This document shows, in pieces, positions 9,578 through 18,934 of a stretch of DNA of 64,000 nt. The position numbers and the translations under genes were made by a program. Source of the stretch: Pseudomonas abieticivorans (GTDB lineage: Bacteria; Pseudomonadota; Gammaproteobacteria; Pseudomonadales; Pseudomonadaceae); assembly GCF_023509015.1 (NCBI RefSeq), contig NZ_CP094975.1, positions 3,403,501-3,467,500 of the forward strand. The letters run 5' to 3'. Position 1 is the stretch's first letter, and every line of letters begins with the position of its first letter. Under the pieces are notes generated by a model. The model searched no databases. It was not told where the DNA came from and saw only the letters and a list, made by a program, of their open reading frames with translations.

Positions 9578-10585
9578 ATGGGTATTGATCTTCCACTGAT
9601 CTGGGCCGTGATCATTATCTTCGGCATCATGATGTACGTGATCATGGACGGCTTCGACCTGGGGATCGGGATTCTCTTCCCGTTCATCAAGGGCGACAGC
9701 GACCGTGACGTGATGATGAACACCGTGGCACCGGTCTGGGACGGCAACGAAACCTGGCTGGTACTGGGCGGCGCCGCGTTGTTCGGCGCCTTCCCGCTGG
9801 CTTATTCGGTAGTGCTGGAGGCGTTGTACCTGCCGTTGATCTTCATGCTGTTCGGCTTGATCTTCCGCGGCGTGGCGTTCGAGTTCCGCTTCAAGGCCCG
9901 TGACCACAAGCGGCACATCTGGGACAAGGCCTTCATCGGCGGTTCGCTGGTGGCGACGTTCTTCCAGGGCGTGGCGCTGGGCGCGTTCATCGACGGCATC
10001 CCGGTGGTCAATCGTACCTACGCGGGCGGTGGCCTGGACTGGCTGACGCCATTCTCGCTGTTTTGCGGCGTGGCCCTGATCGTGGCCTACGCCTTGCTCG
10101 GCTGCACCTGGCTGATCATGAAAACCGAAGGCCCGCTGCAAGAGTCGATGCATAAATTGGCCAAGCCGCTGGCGCTGGTGCTGTTGCTGGTGACCGGTAT
10201 CGTCAGCGTGTGGACACCGATCACCCATGGCGAGATTGCCGAGCGCTGGTTCAGCATGCCCAACCTGTTGTGGTTCATGCCAGTGCCGTTGCTGGTGCTG
10301 GTGTCGTTGTACGGCTTGCTCAAGGCGGTGGCACGCCGTGCCCACTACACGCCGTTCCTGCTGACCCTGGTGCTGGTATTCCTGGGCTACAGCGGCCTGG
10401 GCATCAGCCTGTGGCCGAACATCATCCCGCCGTCGATTTCGATCTGGGACGCCGCTTCGCCGCCGCAAAGCCAGGGCTTCATCCTGGTCGGCACGTTGTT
10501 CATCATCCCGTTCATCCTGGGGTACACCTTCTGGAGCTACTACGTGTTCCGCGGCAAGGTCACCCACGAGGATGGCTACCACTAG
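9578..10585 (+). CDS. cioB: Cyanide-insensitive terminal oxidase subunit II
   Basis: The 335-aa membrane partner of CioA forms the heterodimer of the quinol oxidase. It begins with the family-typical N-terminus (LIWAVIIIFGIMMYVIMDGFDLG), then has WDGNETWLVLGGAALFGAFP and about eight to nine membrane segments. It starts 3 bases after cioA and is followed 55 bases later by the small DUF2474 gene. Length and motifs match CydB/CioB. Confidence 0.93.
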   Translation: MGIDLPLIWAVIIIFGIMMYVIMDGFDLGIGILFPFIKGDSDRDVMMNTVAPVWDGNETWLVLGGAALFGAFPLAYSVVLEALYLPLIFMLFGLIFRGVAFEFRFKARDHKRHIWDKAFIGGSLVATFFQGVALGAFIDGIPVVNRTYAGGGLDWLTPFSLFCGVALIVAYALLGCTWLIMKTEGPLQESMHKLAKPLALVLLLVTGIVSVWTPITHGEIAERWFSMPNLLWFMPVPLLVLVSLYGLLKAVARRAHYTPFLLTLVLVFLGYSGLGISLWPNIIPPSISIWDAASPPQSQGFILVGTLFIIPFILGYTFWSYYVFRGKVTHEDGYH

Positions 10586-10640
10586 TCGAACGTTGCAGCG
10601 TCCCGGTCGTTTGCCCGGGACCTGCAAAGGAGATCAGGCA

Positions 10641-10802
10641 ATGACTGGCAATGAAACCGAGCAAGACCCGGCCGCCGACAAGCCATGGTGGAAGAAGGTT
10701 GGCTGGCTGCTGATCATCTGGACCGGCAGCGTGGTGGCCCTGGCCATCGCGGCCGAGGTGTTGCGCATGTTCATGACGGCTGCAGGCATGAAATCCCACT
10801 GA
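10641..10802 (+). CDS. DUF2474 small membrane protein of the cio operon
   Basis: A 53-aa protein with a charged N-terminus (KPWWKKVGW) followed by a single membrane helix (LLIIWTGSVVALAIAAEVL). It belongs to the DUF2474 type that accompanies CIO operons and is analogous in size and place to CydX of cytochrome bd. By that analogy it may stabilise the oxidase. The ATG has AAGGAG upstream. The operon terminator follows 43 bases after its stop. Confidence 0.8.
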   Translation: MTGNETEQDPAADKPWWKKVGWLLIIWTGSVVALAIAAEVLRMFMTAAGMKSH

Positions 10803-10844
10803 TATCCCATCCCGCTGTATTGCACAGGCAGCGGTTTTTTATAG

Positions 10845-10867
10845 CCCTCTTCGGAGGGTTTTTTTTT
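10845..10867 (+). terminator. Rho-independent terminator of the cio operon
   Basis: CCCTC-TTCG-GAGGG hairpin with a UUCG-type tetraloop followed by nine T residues. Confidence 0.9.
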
Positions 10868-10894
10868 GCCTTGGGTGGGCGGGCCTCGGCGTGA

Positions 10895-12019
10895 TTATTT
10901 GCGTGCCTTGAGGATCACGAACTTGGGCGTGGCCGCTACTTGTTCCACGCCGCGAAACAGCTTGGTCAATTTGCCATGGTAGCCCAGGTGGCGGTTGCCC
11001 ACGATGTAGAGGGCGCCGCCCACGACCAACGCCTCGCGGGCCTGCTGGAACATGCGCCAGGCCAGGAAATCACCCACCACCTGCTGCTGGTGGAAGGGCG
11101 GGTTGCACAGCACCACGTCAAGTGACTGGGGCTCCTGGCTGGCCAGGCCGTCGTCGGCACGTACCGTCACCGGGCGCTCGCCCAAGGCCGCCTGCCAGTT
11201 CTCGCTGGCCGATTGCACGGCCATGTAAGACTCGTCCACCAATGTGTACTGCGCCTGCGGGTTGGCCAGGGCGCTGGCGATGGCCAGGATGCCGTTGCCA
11301 CACCCCAGGTCCGCCACCCGCGCGCTGCCCAGGTTCCGCGGCAGGTGGGGCAGGAACGCACGCGTGCCGATGTCCAACCCTTCGCGGCAGAACACGTTGG
11401 CGTGGTTGAGCAGTACCATCGGCGGCTGCTCGAGTGCATAGCGACTTGGGTAGGGCGAGGTGAAAGGTGCCTTCGCTTGGGCCGTGGCGATCAGCAGGCG
11501 GGCCTTTTTCACTGCCAGCGAGGCGCTGACCGGCCCTACATAGCGCTCCAGCAAGTCGCCGGCCGCACGGGGCAAGTGCTTGACCATGGCGGCCGCGACC
11601 ACCAGCGCGTCGGGCTTGAGGTGCCCCTGCAGGCGGATCAGTTGTTCTTCCAGCAGCGCCAAGGTCTTGGGCACGCGCACCAGCACGCGATCGAACAGGC
11701 CGCCCCACTGCTCACTGGCAGGCAGCACGCTCAGGGCATCGAACGGTTGGCCATTGCGCACCAGGTTTTTCTCCAGCGCCTGCGCGCCCAGGTACGAGTC
11801 ACCGCTGCTGACCACTTCGGCATGGCCCAGCAGGCTGGCCGCCAAGGCACCAAAGCTGTCGTTGAGGACCAATACCCGCGCCTGCTTGCCCAAGGGGTGC
11901 TCGGCCAGGTGGCCGAGCAGGTATTCGTCGGCGGCATCGAAGGCCTGCAGCGGTTCGCTGGCCTGCTCGGGCTGGCGGATCAGGTCGAGGGCGGCGAAGG
12001 CGGAGGTGAACACGGGCAT
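10895..12019 (-). CDS. rlmG: 23S rRNA (guanine-N2)-methyltransferase RlmG
   Basis: The 374-aa enzyme should methylate G1835 of 23S rRNA. It has the two-domain MTS layout: a degenerate N-terminal methyltransferase fold, then the SAM-binding ADLGCGNGILAIA near residue 233 and the catalytic CNPPFHQQ near residue 310. Length and N-terminus (ATG at 12019) match the RlmG/YgjO family. RsmC is the nearest alternative, but it is shorter and has a different N-terminus. It is transcribed toward the cio terminator and stands apart from the LuxR gene behind it. Confidence 0.85.
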   Translation of the reverse strand: MPVFTSAFAALDLIRQPEQASEPLQAFDAADEYLLGHLAEHPLGKQARVLVLNDSFGALAASLLGHAEVVSSGDSYLGAQALEKNLVRNGQPFDALSVLPASEQWGGLFDRVLVRVPKTLALLEEQLIRLQGHLKPDALVVAAAMVKHLPRAAGDLLERYVGPVSASLAVKKARLLIATAQAKAPFTSPYPSRYALEQPPMVLLNHANVFCREGLDIGTRAFLPHLPRNLGSARVADLGCGNGILAIASALANPQAQYTLVDESYMAVQSASENWQAALGERPVTVRADDGLASQEPQSLDVVLCNPPFHQQQVVGDFLAWRMFQQAREALVVGGALYIVGNRHLGYHGKLTKLFRGVEQVAATPKFVILKARK

Positions 12020-12173
12020 GGGGCGAAGACTCTGGGTAATGGGCAGTGATTACGCAAGTCTTGGGAGGCTTAAAACTCGCAGGGTGCACGCGCCAAGACC
12101 CGATCGGGGGAGTTGCGTGCAACCAGGGAATTCTACGGTTTTTTTCCAGGCTTGGCTAAAACACACGACGCGA

Positions 12174-12878
12174 TTACAGCAGCCCACCCATGGCGGCCTG
12201 CACCACGGCCGAGGTTTTGTTGCTGGCGTTGAGTTTTTTGATCGCACTGTGGACGTGGAAGTTGACCGTGCGCTCGGACAGGCAAAGGATCATGGAAATG
12301 TCCGCCGCCGTCTTGCCTTCGGCCGACCAGCGCAGCACTTCGATTTCGCGAACACTTAGCGAGGGGGTGGCGCCATCTACCTTCTGCAGCAGTTGATCGC
12401 TCAACAGTGAATGCATCACGTTGCACAGCCAGAGCACCTGGCCGGCCTTGTCGTAGAACTCCTCGGTGGTGACTGCCTCCCTGCGCACCAGGCTCAAGAC
12501 GCTGATGCTGCCGCGGTGATCGTGGGCTGACTGGCTGACGCCATGGCGTATGCCGTGGGCATGGGCATCGTCACGGAAACAGGGCGAACGGGCCAGCACC
12601 TCATCGGTCCAGTGCAGGGGCACCATGCTGCGGGTGCAGTGGGCAACGGTAGGGTCCTGCGCCACGTAATTCATGCTCTGGTAGCGCTGGGTCCAGGCTT
12701 TGGGCATGTTGGTCAGGGCGATGATCTTCGGTGCACTGGCGATCGTCCTGGAATAGGTACCAAACGCCAGGTAATCAAATCCCAGTTGCCTGACGAGGTC
12801 GACCGCCCTGCGGGTGATCACGCGCTCGTCGGTCTGGCACTGCAAGTCTCGCAGTTGTTCGGCCTTCCAGTGTTCCAT
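12174..12878 (-). CDS. LuxR-family quorum-sensing regulator, solo
   Basis: The 234-aa protein has an N-terminal autoinducer-binding domain and a C-terminal GerE-type helix-turn-helix (LSVREIEVLRWSAEGKTAADIS). All six ligand-pocket residues typical of AHL receptors are present: W62, Y66, D75, P76, W90 and G113. The conserved HTH residues E178, L182 and G188 are also present. This points to a true acyl-homoserine-lactone receptor and not a PAB-type or MalT-type regulator. No luxI-like synthase is in the window, so it is a solo here. It is divergent from fpr. The ATG at 12878 follows GAGGTTTGCATC. Its targets are unknown. Confidence 0.88.
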   Translation of the reverse strand: MEHWKAEQLRDLQCQTDERVITRRAVDLVRQLGFDYLAFGTYSRTIASAPKIIALTNMPKAWTQRYQSMNYVAQDPTVAHCTRSMVPLHWTDEVLARSPCFRDDAHAHGIRHGVSQSAHDHRGSISVLSLVRREAVTTEEFYDKAGQVLWLCNVMHSLLSDQLLQKVDGATPSLSVREIEVLRWSAEGKTAADISMILCLSERTVNFHVHSAIKKLNASNKTSAVVQAAMGGLL

Positions 12879-13141
12879 GATGCAAACCTCGCAGGCTTAT
12901 GTAGCGACTGTATTGGGATCCAATATTGATCGTCACCTTATTCTAGAAAACAAAATGGCGGGCACCCATTTAATTTTGCTGTGTCCGTCGAACGGCACAA
13001 TTAACCGCTGTTTGCTGAAAACAACAGACACGTTGGCTGCAATTAGAAACAGCGTTTACGCATATCCCACTACAAACCACAGGTGTTTATTCGCCTTTCA
13101 ATGCGGGACACTGTGCGCAATCGAACCAAATGGAGCGCACC

Positions 13142-13918
13142 ATGACTGCCAGCGCAGAGAAATTCACCCGCCAGACCCTGCTTCACGTGCAGCCCCTGAC
13201 TCCCAGCCTGTTCACCTTGCGCACCACCCGTGATGTCGGTTTTCGCTTCGTTGCAGGGCAGTTCGTACGTTTGGGTGTCACCAAGGCCGATGGCAGCGTG
13301 GTATGGCGCGCCTATTCGCTGGTGTCGTCGCCGCATGACGAATTTCTGGAGTTTTTTTCCATCGTGGTGCCCGGGGGGGAGTTCACCAGTGAACTGAGCC
13401 GGCTGCGCGAGGGTGATGAGCTGTTGGTGGAGCGCCAGGCCACCGGCTACTTGACCCTGAACCGGTTTGTCGACGGTCGTGATCTGTGGATGTTATCCAC
13501 GGGGACCGGTGTGGCGCCGTTCCTGTCGATACTGCAGGACTTCGAGGTGTGGGAGAAATTCGAGCGCATCATCCTGGTGTACAGCGCGCGCGAGGGTCGG
13601 GAGTTGGCGTACCGTGAGTTGATCGACGGGCTCGCTGACCGCGATTACCTGGCCGAATATGCTGGCAAATTGCAGTTCATTGCCACGGTTACCCGCGAAG
13701 AAGTACCTGGGGCATTGCACGGGCGTATCACCCAACTGATCGAAAGTGGCGCCCTGGAAGAGGCCGCCGGCGTGAACCTCACGCCTGAGCATTCGCGGGT
13801 AATGATCTGCGGCAACCCGCAAATGATCGATGACACCCGGCAAATGCTCAAACAGCGCGATATGCAGTTAAGCCTTACCCGGCGACCCGGAGCGGTCGCC
13901 GTGGAAAACTACTGGTAG
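13142..13918 (+). CDS. fpr: Ferredoxin--NADP(+) reductase
   Basis: The 258-aa FAD enzyme exchanges electrons between NADPH and ferredoxin or flavodoxin. Signatures are the FAD-binding RAYSLVSSP (residues near 56), the STGTGVAPFLSIL NADP loop, and the bacterial-type C-terminus ending VENYW. In pseudomonads Fpr supports oxidative stress defence and iron release from bacterioferritin. The ATG at 13142 has GGAG six bases upstream. A second ATG 12 bases earlier lacks one. The gene is convergent with mscL with no gap and no terminator between them. Confidence 0.95.
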   Translation: MTASAEKFTRQTLLHVQPLTPSLFTLRTTRDVGFRFVAGQFVRLGVTKADGSVVWRAYSLVSSPHDEFLEFFSIVVPGGEFTSELSRLREGDELLVERQATGYLTLNRFVDGRDLWMLSTGTGVAPFLSILQDFEVWEKFERIILVYSAREGRELAYRELIDGLADRDYLAEYAGKLQFIATVTREEVPGALHGRITQLIESGALEEAAGVNLTPEHSRVMICGNPQMIDDTRQMLKQRDMQLSLTRRPGAVAVENYW

Positions 13919-14332
13919 TCAGGGCTTGTTGTTCAAGCTCTTGAGCTGGTCGCGAATCTCGGCCAGCAGTATTTCCTGGGGGGTTGGCACTGGCGGTACG
14001 GTCGGCGCCACGGCTTCTTCGCGCTTGAGGCGGTTGATGGCCTTCACGCCCATGAAAATGGCGAACGCGACGATGATGAAGTCGATGATGCTCTGGATGA
14101 ACTTGCCGTAGGCCATCACCACGGCGGGTGTCGTGCCCTCTGCAGCCTTGAGGGTAACCGCCAGGTCACTGAAATCGACGCCGCCGATCAGCAGACCGAT
14201 TGGCGGCATGATCACGTCGCCGACAAACGACGACACGATTTTGCCGAAGGCGGCACCAATGATGATACCCACGGCCATGTCGACCACATTGCCTTTGACC
14301 GCGAAGGCCTTGAACTCACTTATCACGCCCAT
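13919..14332 (-). CDS. mscL: Large-conductance mechanosensitive channel
   Basis: A 137-aa inner-membrane channel that opens under membrane tension to release osmolytes. The N-terminal [37 protein letters not shown] is the classic first helix and TM1. TM2 is [24 protein letters not shown], followed by the cytoplasmic helix. Length matches the E. coli protein (136 aa). Its stop codon abuts the fpr stop codon. Confidence 0.97.
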   Translation of the reverse strand: MGVISEFKAFAVKGNVVDMAVGIIIGAAFGKIVSSFVGDVIMPPIGLLIGGVDFSDLAVTLKAAEGTTPAVVMAYGKFIQSIIDFIIVAFAIFMGVKAINRLKREEAVAPTVPPVPTPQEILLAEIRDQLKSLNNKP

Positions 14333-14509
14333 GGTTTATTCCTTGTAACAAATGGAGGTTAGTCAGCGCAGTGTAAATCAGCTAAGCGTTTCATGCGCTG
14401 CGCCTGGTGCAAGTGACCGACGTTATACCGAATAGTTTTGTTCGGTTTGCCGTGGCCTGTCGGTGCCCGTACTCCGTTATGATGGTGGTTTTGCCAAGCA
14501 GGTATCCCG

Positions 14510-15877
14510 ATGGCCAAGGCCAAGCGCATGTACGGCTGCACTGAGTGCGGCGCCACCTTCCCGAAATGGGCCGGCCAATGCGGTGAATGCGGGGCCTGGA
14601 ACACCCTGACCGAAACCATGATCGAGAGCGGCGGCGCTGCTGCCCCGGCCGGTCGGACCGGCTGGGCCGGGCAGCAGGCGCAGATCAAGACCCTGGCCGA
14701 GGTCAGCGTAGAAGAAATCCCACGCTTCTCCACCAACTCCGCCGAACTAGACCGCGTGCTCGGCGGTGGCCTGGTCGACGGTTCGGTGGTTCTGATCGGC
14801 GGCGACCCAGGCATCGGCAAGTCGACCATCCTGCTGCAAACCCTGTGCAACCTGGCCACGCGCATGCCCGCGCTGTATGTCACTGGCGAGGAATCCCAGC
14901 AGCAGGTGGCCATGCGTGCCCGCCGCCTGGGCCTGCCCCAGGACCAGTTGCGGGTGATGACCGAGACCTGCATCGAAACCATCATCGCCACGGCCCGCGT
15001 CGAAAAACCCAAGGTGATGGTGATCGACTCCATCCAGACCATCTTCACCGAGGCCCTGCAGTCGGCGCCCGGTGGCGTGTCCCAGGTGCGTGAAAGTGCG
15101 GCCCTGCTGGTGCGCTACGCCAAACAGAGCGGCACGGCGATCTTCCTGGTAGGCCACGTCACCAAGGAAGGTGCGCTGGCAGGTCCACGTGTGCTGGAGC
15201 ACATGGTCGACACCGTGCTGTATTTCGAAGGCGAGTCCGACGGCCGCCTGCGCCTGTTGCGCGCGGTGAAAAACCGCTTCGGCGCGGTCAATGAATTGGG
15301 CGTGTTCGGCATGACCGACAAGGGCCTCAAGGAAGTCTCCAACCCTTCGGCGATTTTCCTGACGCGTGCCCAGGAAGAAGTGCCTGGCAGTGTGGTCATG
15401 GCCACTTGGGAAGGCACGCGGCCGATGTTGGTGGAGGTGCAGGCCCTGGTCGACGACAGCCACATGGCCAACCCGCGCCGCGTGACCCTGGGCCTGGACC
15501 AGAACCGCCTGGCCATGCTGCTGGCCGTGCTGCACCGCCACGGTGGCATCCCCACCCATGACCAGGACGTGTTCCTCAACGTGGTGGGCGGGGTCAAGGT
15601 GCTGGAAACCGCCTCGGACCTGGCCTTGATGGCCGCCGTGATGTCCAGCCTGCGCAACCGCCCGCTGCCCCACGACCTGCTGGTGTTCGGCGAAGTTGGC
15701 CTGTCGGGCGAAGTGCGTCCGGTGCCGAGCGGCCAGGAACGCTTGAAGGAAGCGGCCAAGCATGGCTTCAAACGCGCCATTGTGCCCAAGGGCAACGCCC
15801 CTAAGGAGTCGCCGCCGGGGTTGAAAGTGATCGCGGTCACGCGGTTGGAACAGGCGCTGGATGCGTTGTTCGAATAA
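14510..15877 (+). CDS. radA: DNA repair protein RadA/Sms
   Basis: A 455-aa RecA-like ATPase that promotes branch migration in recombination. Domains in order: N-terminal C4 zinc finger (CTECG ... CGECGAW, from residue 10), Walker A GGDPGIGKST near residue 99, the RadA-specific KNRFG motif near 257, and a C-terminal Lon protease-like domain that lacks the catalytic Ser. It is followed by a convergent PilZ gene after 10 bases. The length is standard. Confidence 0.96.
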   Translation: MAKAKRMYGCTECGATFPKWAGQCGECGAWNTLTETMIESGGAAAPAGRTGWAGQQAQIKTLAEVSVEEIPRFSTNSAELDRVLGGGLVDGSVVLIGGDPGIGKSTILLQTLCNLATRMPALYVTGEESQQQVAMRARRLGLPQDQLRVMTETCIETIIATARVEKPKVMVIDSIQTIFTEALQSAPGGVSQVRESAALLVRYAKQSGTAIFLVGHVTKEGALAGPRVLEHMVDTVLYFEGESDGRLRLLRAVKNRFGAVNELGVFGMTDKGLKEVSNPSAIFLTRAQEEVPGSVVMATWEGTRPMLVEVQALVDDSHMANPRRVTLGLDQNRLAMLLAVLHRHGGIPTHDQDVFLNVVGGVKVLETASDLALMAAVMSSLRNRPLPHDLLVFGEVGLSGEVRPVPSGQERLKEAAKHGFKRAIVPKGNAPKESPPGLKVIAVTRLEQALDALFE

Positions 15878-15887
15878 AGGGTTGCGG

Positions 15888-16256
15888 TCAAACCTCGATC
15901 AACGCCCCCAACTCCCGCTCCAGTTCCTTCGTATCGCCCAGGTTCAATTCAATGATGCGGCGCAGGTGCTCGATGGAATCCAGCCCGATGTGCAGGCAGT
16001 GAAACCCCAGCCTGTCGGGCTCTTCGTGGACCAATTCAGCGTCCATGCGCACTTCAATGGCATCGCTCAGATGGATGTGCACGATGAAAGGCAGTTTGGC
16101 GTCGCCCAGCCAGGGCGAGGGCCGCTCGATCAGCATGCCGCGCAACGACAAGTCGATCAGTTTCACAGGCCAAGTGAAGCGGCCTTGGGTGAGTTCGGTC
16201 TTGGCGTCGAAGGCGATGCGCTTGAAGCGCCGGCGTTCGGCATGGGAATCAGGCAT
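15888..16256 (-). CDS. PilZ-domain c-di-GMP-binding protein
   Basis: The 122-aa single-domain protein has the two c-di-GMP contact motifs of PilZ: RRRFKR near residue 8 and DLSLRG near residue 36. It should act as a cytosolic c-di-GMP receptor. I prefer the ATG at 16256, which follows AGAGGA at normal spacing, over an upstream GTG with no Shine-Dalgarno. Order next to radA resembles, from memory, P. aeruginosa PA4608, a PilZ protein of known structure. The partner protein is not evident from the sequence. Confidence 0.9.
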   Translation of the reverse strand: MPDSHAERRRFKRIAFDAKTELTQGRFTWPVKLIDLSLRGMLIERPSPWLGDAKLPFIVHIHLSDAIEVRMDAELVHEEPDRLGFHCLHIGLDSIEHLRRIIELNLGDTKELERELGALIEV

Positions 16257-16537
16257 GGCGGAGTCCTCTGCTGTCGAACTCACTATAGCTTAGTGTCTTA
16301 AAGCCATCTTCGAACCGGTCGACATTACTCGTGCTTGGGCCTCAAAGAGTGCGCTTACAAGGGGGCGGCGATGATCACTGGTCTGCTGCCCCTTGCCAAC
16401 GGATGGCCAAGGGCGGATAAAAATGTCATGTCAACCGCTAAAACGCGGCTCTAGACCAAGGTGGGGGGTGGTCTTTCCCACCAGTCTCGCTAGACTCGCA
16501 GGGCTGACTTCGTATCCACTTCGCTGGAATATAAAAA

Positions 16538-18604
16538 ATGAAAAATAATAATAGCCCGCTACGCCATTTACCCTGGCTGCTGCTGGCAATCGTGGGCGCT
16601 TGCGCACTGGGCGTCGTGGCATTGCGCCGCGGCGAGGCAGTCAATGCCTTGTGGATCGTGGTGGCGGCGGTGGCGATCTACCTCGTCGCGTATCGTTACT
16701 ACAGTCTGTTCATCGCCAACACCGTCATGCAACTGGACCCTCGCCGGGCGACGCCTGCGGTGCTCAACAATGATGGTCTGGACTACGTGCCGACCAACAA
16801 ACACATTCTTTTCGGTCACCACTTCGCGGCTATCGCCGGCGCCGGCCCCCTGGTGGGCCCGGTACTCGCGGCGCAAATGGGCTACCTGCCCGGTACGCTC
16901 TGGCTGATTGCCGGCGTGGTGCTGGCAGGCGCCGTGCAAGATTTCCTGGTGCTGTTCATGTCCACCCGCCGCAACGGTCGCTCCCTGGGCGACATGGTGC
17001 GCGAGGAAATGGGCCGCGTGCCGGGCACCATCGCCCTGTTCGGCTGTTTCCTGATCATGATCATCATCCTCGCGGTGCTGGCGCTGATCGTGGTCAAGGC
17101 CCTGGCCGACAGCCCATGGGGTATGTTCACGGTGATGGCGACCATCCCGATCGCGATGTTCATGGGCGTGTACATGCGCTACATCCGCCCGGGCCGCATC
17201 GGCGAGATCTCGATCATGGGCGTGGTGTTGTTGCTCGGTTCTATCTGGCTGGGGGGCCAGATCGCCGCGACGCCAGAGTGGGCCAAGGTGTTCACTTTCA
17301 CCGGGATCCAGATCACCTGGATGCTGATCGGCTACGGCTTCGTGGCGGCGGTGCTGCCAGTGTGGCTGGTGTTGGCGCCGCGTGACTACCTGTCGACGTT
17401 CCTGAAAATCGGCACCATCATCGCCCTGGCGATCGGTATCGTGATCACCAACCCTGACCTCAAGATGCCGGCGCTGACCCAGTTCATCGACGGCACGGGC
17501 CCGGTGTGGAAGGGCGGGCTGTTCCCGTTCCTGTTCATCACCATCGCCTGTGGCGCGGTGTCGGGTTTCCACGCGTTGATCTCCTCGGGCACCACGCCCA
17601 AGCTGTTGGATAACGAAGCCAACGCCCGCTACATCGGCTACGGCGGCATGTTGATGGAATCGTTCGTGGCGATCATGGCGATGGTTGCCGCCTCGGTGAT
17701 CGAGCCGGGGGTGTACTTTGCCATGAACAGCCCCGCTGCCATCGTCGGTGGCGACGTGGTGACCGTGGCGCAAACCGTCAGCAGCTGGGGTTTTGCGATT
17801 ACCCCGGACGCGCTGCAGGCGGTGGCCAAGGACATCGGTGAAACCACCATCCTGGCCCGTGCCGGCGGTGCACCGACCCTGGCGGTGGGTATCGCGCAAA
17901 TCCTGCACCACGTACTGCCGGGTGAAAACACCATGGCGTTCTGGTACCACTTCGCGATCCTGTTCGAGGCGCTGTTCATCCTCACGGCGGTAGATGCCGG
18001 TACCCGTGCCGGGCGGTTCATGTTGCAAGACTTGCTGGGCTCCTTCGTGCCGGCGCTCAAACGCACCGAGTCGTGGGTGGCCAACATGATCGGCACGGCC
18101 GGCTGCGTGGCGCTGTGGGGCTACCTGCTGTACCAGGGCGTGATCGATCCGCTGGGCGGTATCAACACCTTGTGGCCGCTGTTCGGTATCTCCAACCAGA
18201 TGCTCGCCGGTATCGCGCTGATGCTGGGCGTGGTCGTGCTGATCAAGATGAAGCGCCAGCGCTATATCTGGGTACCGTTGATTCCCGCGGCCTGGCTGCT
18301 GATCTGCACCACCACGGCCGGCTTCATCAAGCTGTTCGACCCAAGCCCGGCCGTCGGCTTCCTGGCCCTGGCCAAGAAGTACAGCGATGCGCTGGCTGCA
18401 GGCCAGGTGATTGCACCGGCCAAGGACATCAACCAGATGCAACACGTGATCTACAACGCGTACACCAACGCGACGCTGACCGCGCTGTTCCTGCTGGTGG
18501 TGTTCAGCATCCTGTTCTATGCCATCAAGGTGGGCGTCGGGGCCTGGAACAAGACCGAGCGCACCGACAAGGAAACGCCTTTCCAGGCGATTCCAGACGC
18601 GTGA
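16538..18604 (+). CDS. cstA: CstA-family carbon starvation / pyruvate transporter
   Basis: A 688-aa inner-membrane protein with about 16 to 18 hydrophobic segments. Landmarks include the N-terminal ALRRGEAVNALWIVVAAVAIYLV, GHHFAAIAGAGPLVGPVLAAQMGY and FWYHFAILFEALFILTAVDAGTR. CstA and BtsT homologues import pyruvate, and some support peptide uptake. The ATG at 16538 is preceded only by a weak GGAATA. The yjiX-type partner gene follows 18 bases after the stop and yjiA comes next, the same order as E. coli btsT-yjiX-yjiA. Confidence 0.92.
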   Translation: MKNNNSPLRHLPWLLLAIVGACALGVVALRRGEAVNALWIVVAAVAIYLVAYRYYSLFIANTVMQLDPRRATPAVLNNDGLDYVPTNKHILFGHHFAAIAGAGPLVGPVLAAQMGYLPGTLWLIAGVVLAGAVQDFLVLFMSTRRNGRSLGDMVREEMGRVPGTIALFGCFLIMIIILAVLALIVVKALADSPWGMFTVMATIPIAMFMGVYMRYIRPGRIGEISIMGVVLLLGSIWLGGQIAATPEWAKVFTFTGIQITWMLIGYGFVAAVLPVWLVLAPRDYLSTFLKIGTIIALAIGIVITNPDLKMPALTQFIDGTGPVWKGGLFPFLFITIACGAVSGFHALISSGTTPKLLDNEANARYIGYGGMLMESFVAIMAMVAASVIEPGVYFAMNSPAAIVGGDVVTVAQTVSSWGFAITPDALQAVAKDIGETTILARAGGAPTLAVGIAQILHHVLPGENTMAFWYHFAILFEALFILTAVDAGTRAGRFMLQDLLGSFVPALKRTESWVANMIGTAGCVALWGYLLYQGVIDPLGGINTLWPLFGISNQMLAGIALMLGVVVLIKMKRQRYIWVPLIPAAWLLICTTTAGFIKLFDPSPAVGFLALAKKYSDALAAGQVIAPAKDINQMQHVIYNAYTNATLTALFLLVVFSILFYAIKVGVGAWNKTERTDKETPFQAIPDA

Positions 18605-18622
18605 TAACCGAGGGTTGCAAGC

Positions 18623-18820
18623 ATGTTCAATGACCTGAGTCGGCTGGGCAAATACCTCGGCCAGGCCGCGCGCCTGATGGTCGGCATGCCCGACTACGAC
18701 AACTATGTCGAGCATATGCAAACCAAACACCCGGACAAGCCGGTGATGGACTACGAGGCGTTCTTTCGCGAGCGCCAGGAAGCCCGTTACGGCGGCAAGG
18801 GTGGCCCCAAGTGCTGCTGA
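18623..18820 (+). CDS. yjiX: YbdD/YjiX family protein, CstA partner
   Basis: A 65-aa soluble protein of the YbdD/YjiX family, which almost always follows cstA-like genes. It starts [21 protein letters not shown] and ends with a basic, cysteine-terminated tail (GGKGGPKCC). The role is thought to be in transporter function or assembly. No enzymatic motif is visible. Confidence 0.88.
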   Translation: MFNDLSRLGKYLGQAARLMVGMPDYDNYVEHMQTKHPDKPVMDYEAFFRERQEARYGGKGGPKCC

Positions 18821-18844
18821 TCTGCTAACGGTCGATGCCTGACC

Positions 18845-18914
18845 CTGTGGGAGCACAGCTTGCCGGCTATGGCGGATTTACCGACGCCATCGCCAGCAAG
18901 CTGTGCTCCCACAG
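18845..18914. repeat. Long inverted repeat, GTGGGAGC-type REP
   Basis: Arms of 23 bases (CTGTGGGAGCACAGCTTGC... and its complement) with one mismatch surround a 24-base loop. The core differs from the GCGGATTTATCCGC family found elsewhere, so a second REP family is present. It sits between yjiX and yjiA and could form a strong hairpin in the transcript. Confidence 0.85.
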
Positions 18915-18934
18915 TCATTTAATGGAGAACCAAG

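Noticed and set aside
12879..13141. Possible lux box near the LuxR start (ACCT...AGG)
   Set aside because: The arms are too short and the spacing is only two bases. A true lux box has about 10 to 12 bases between half sites.
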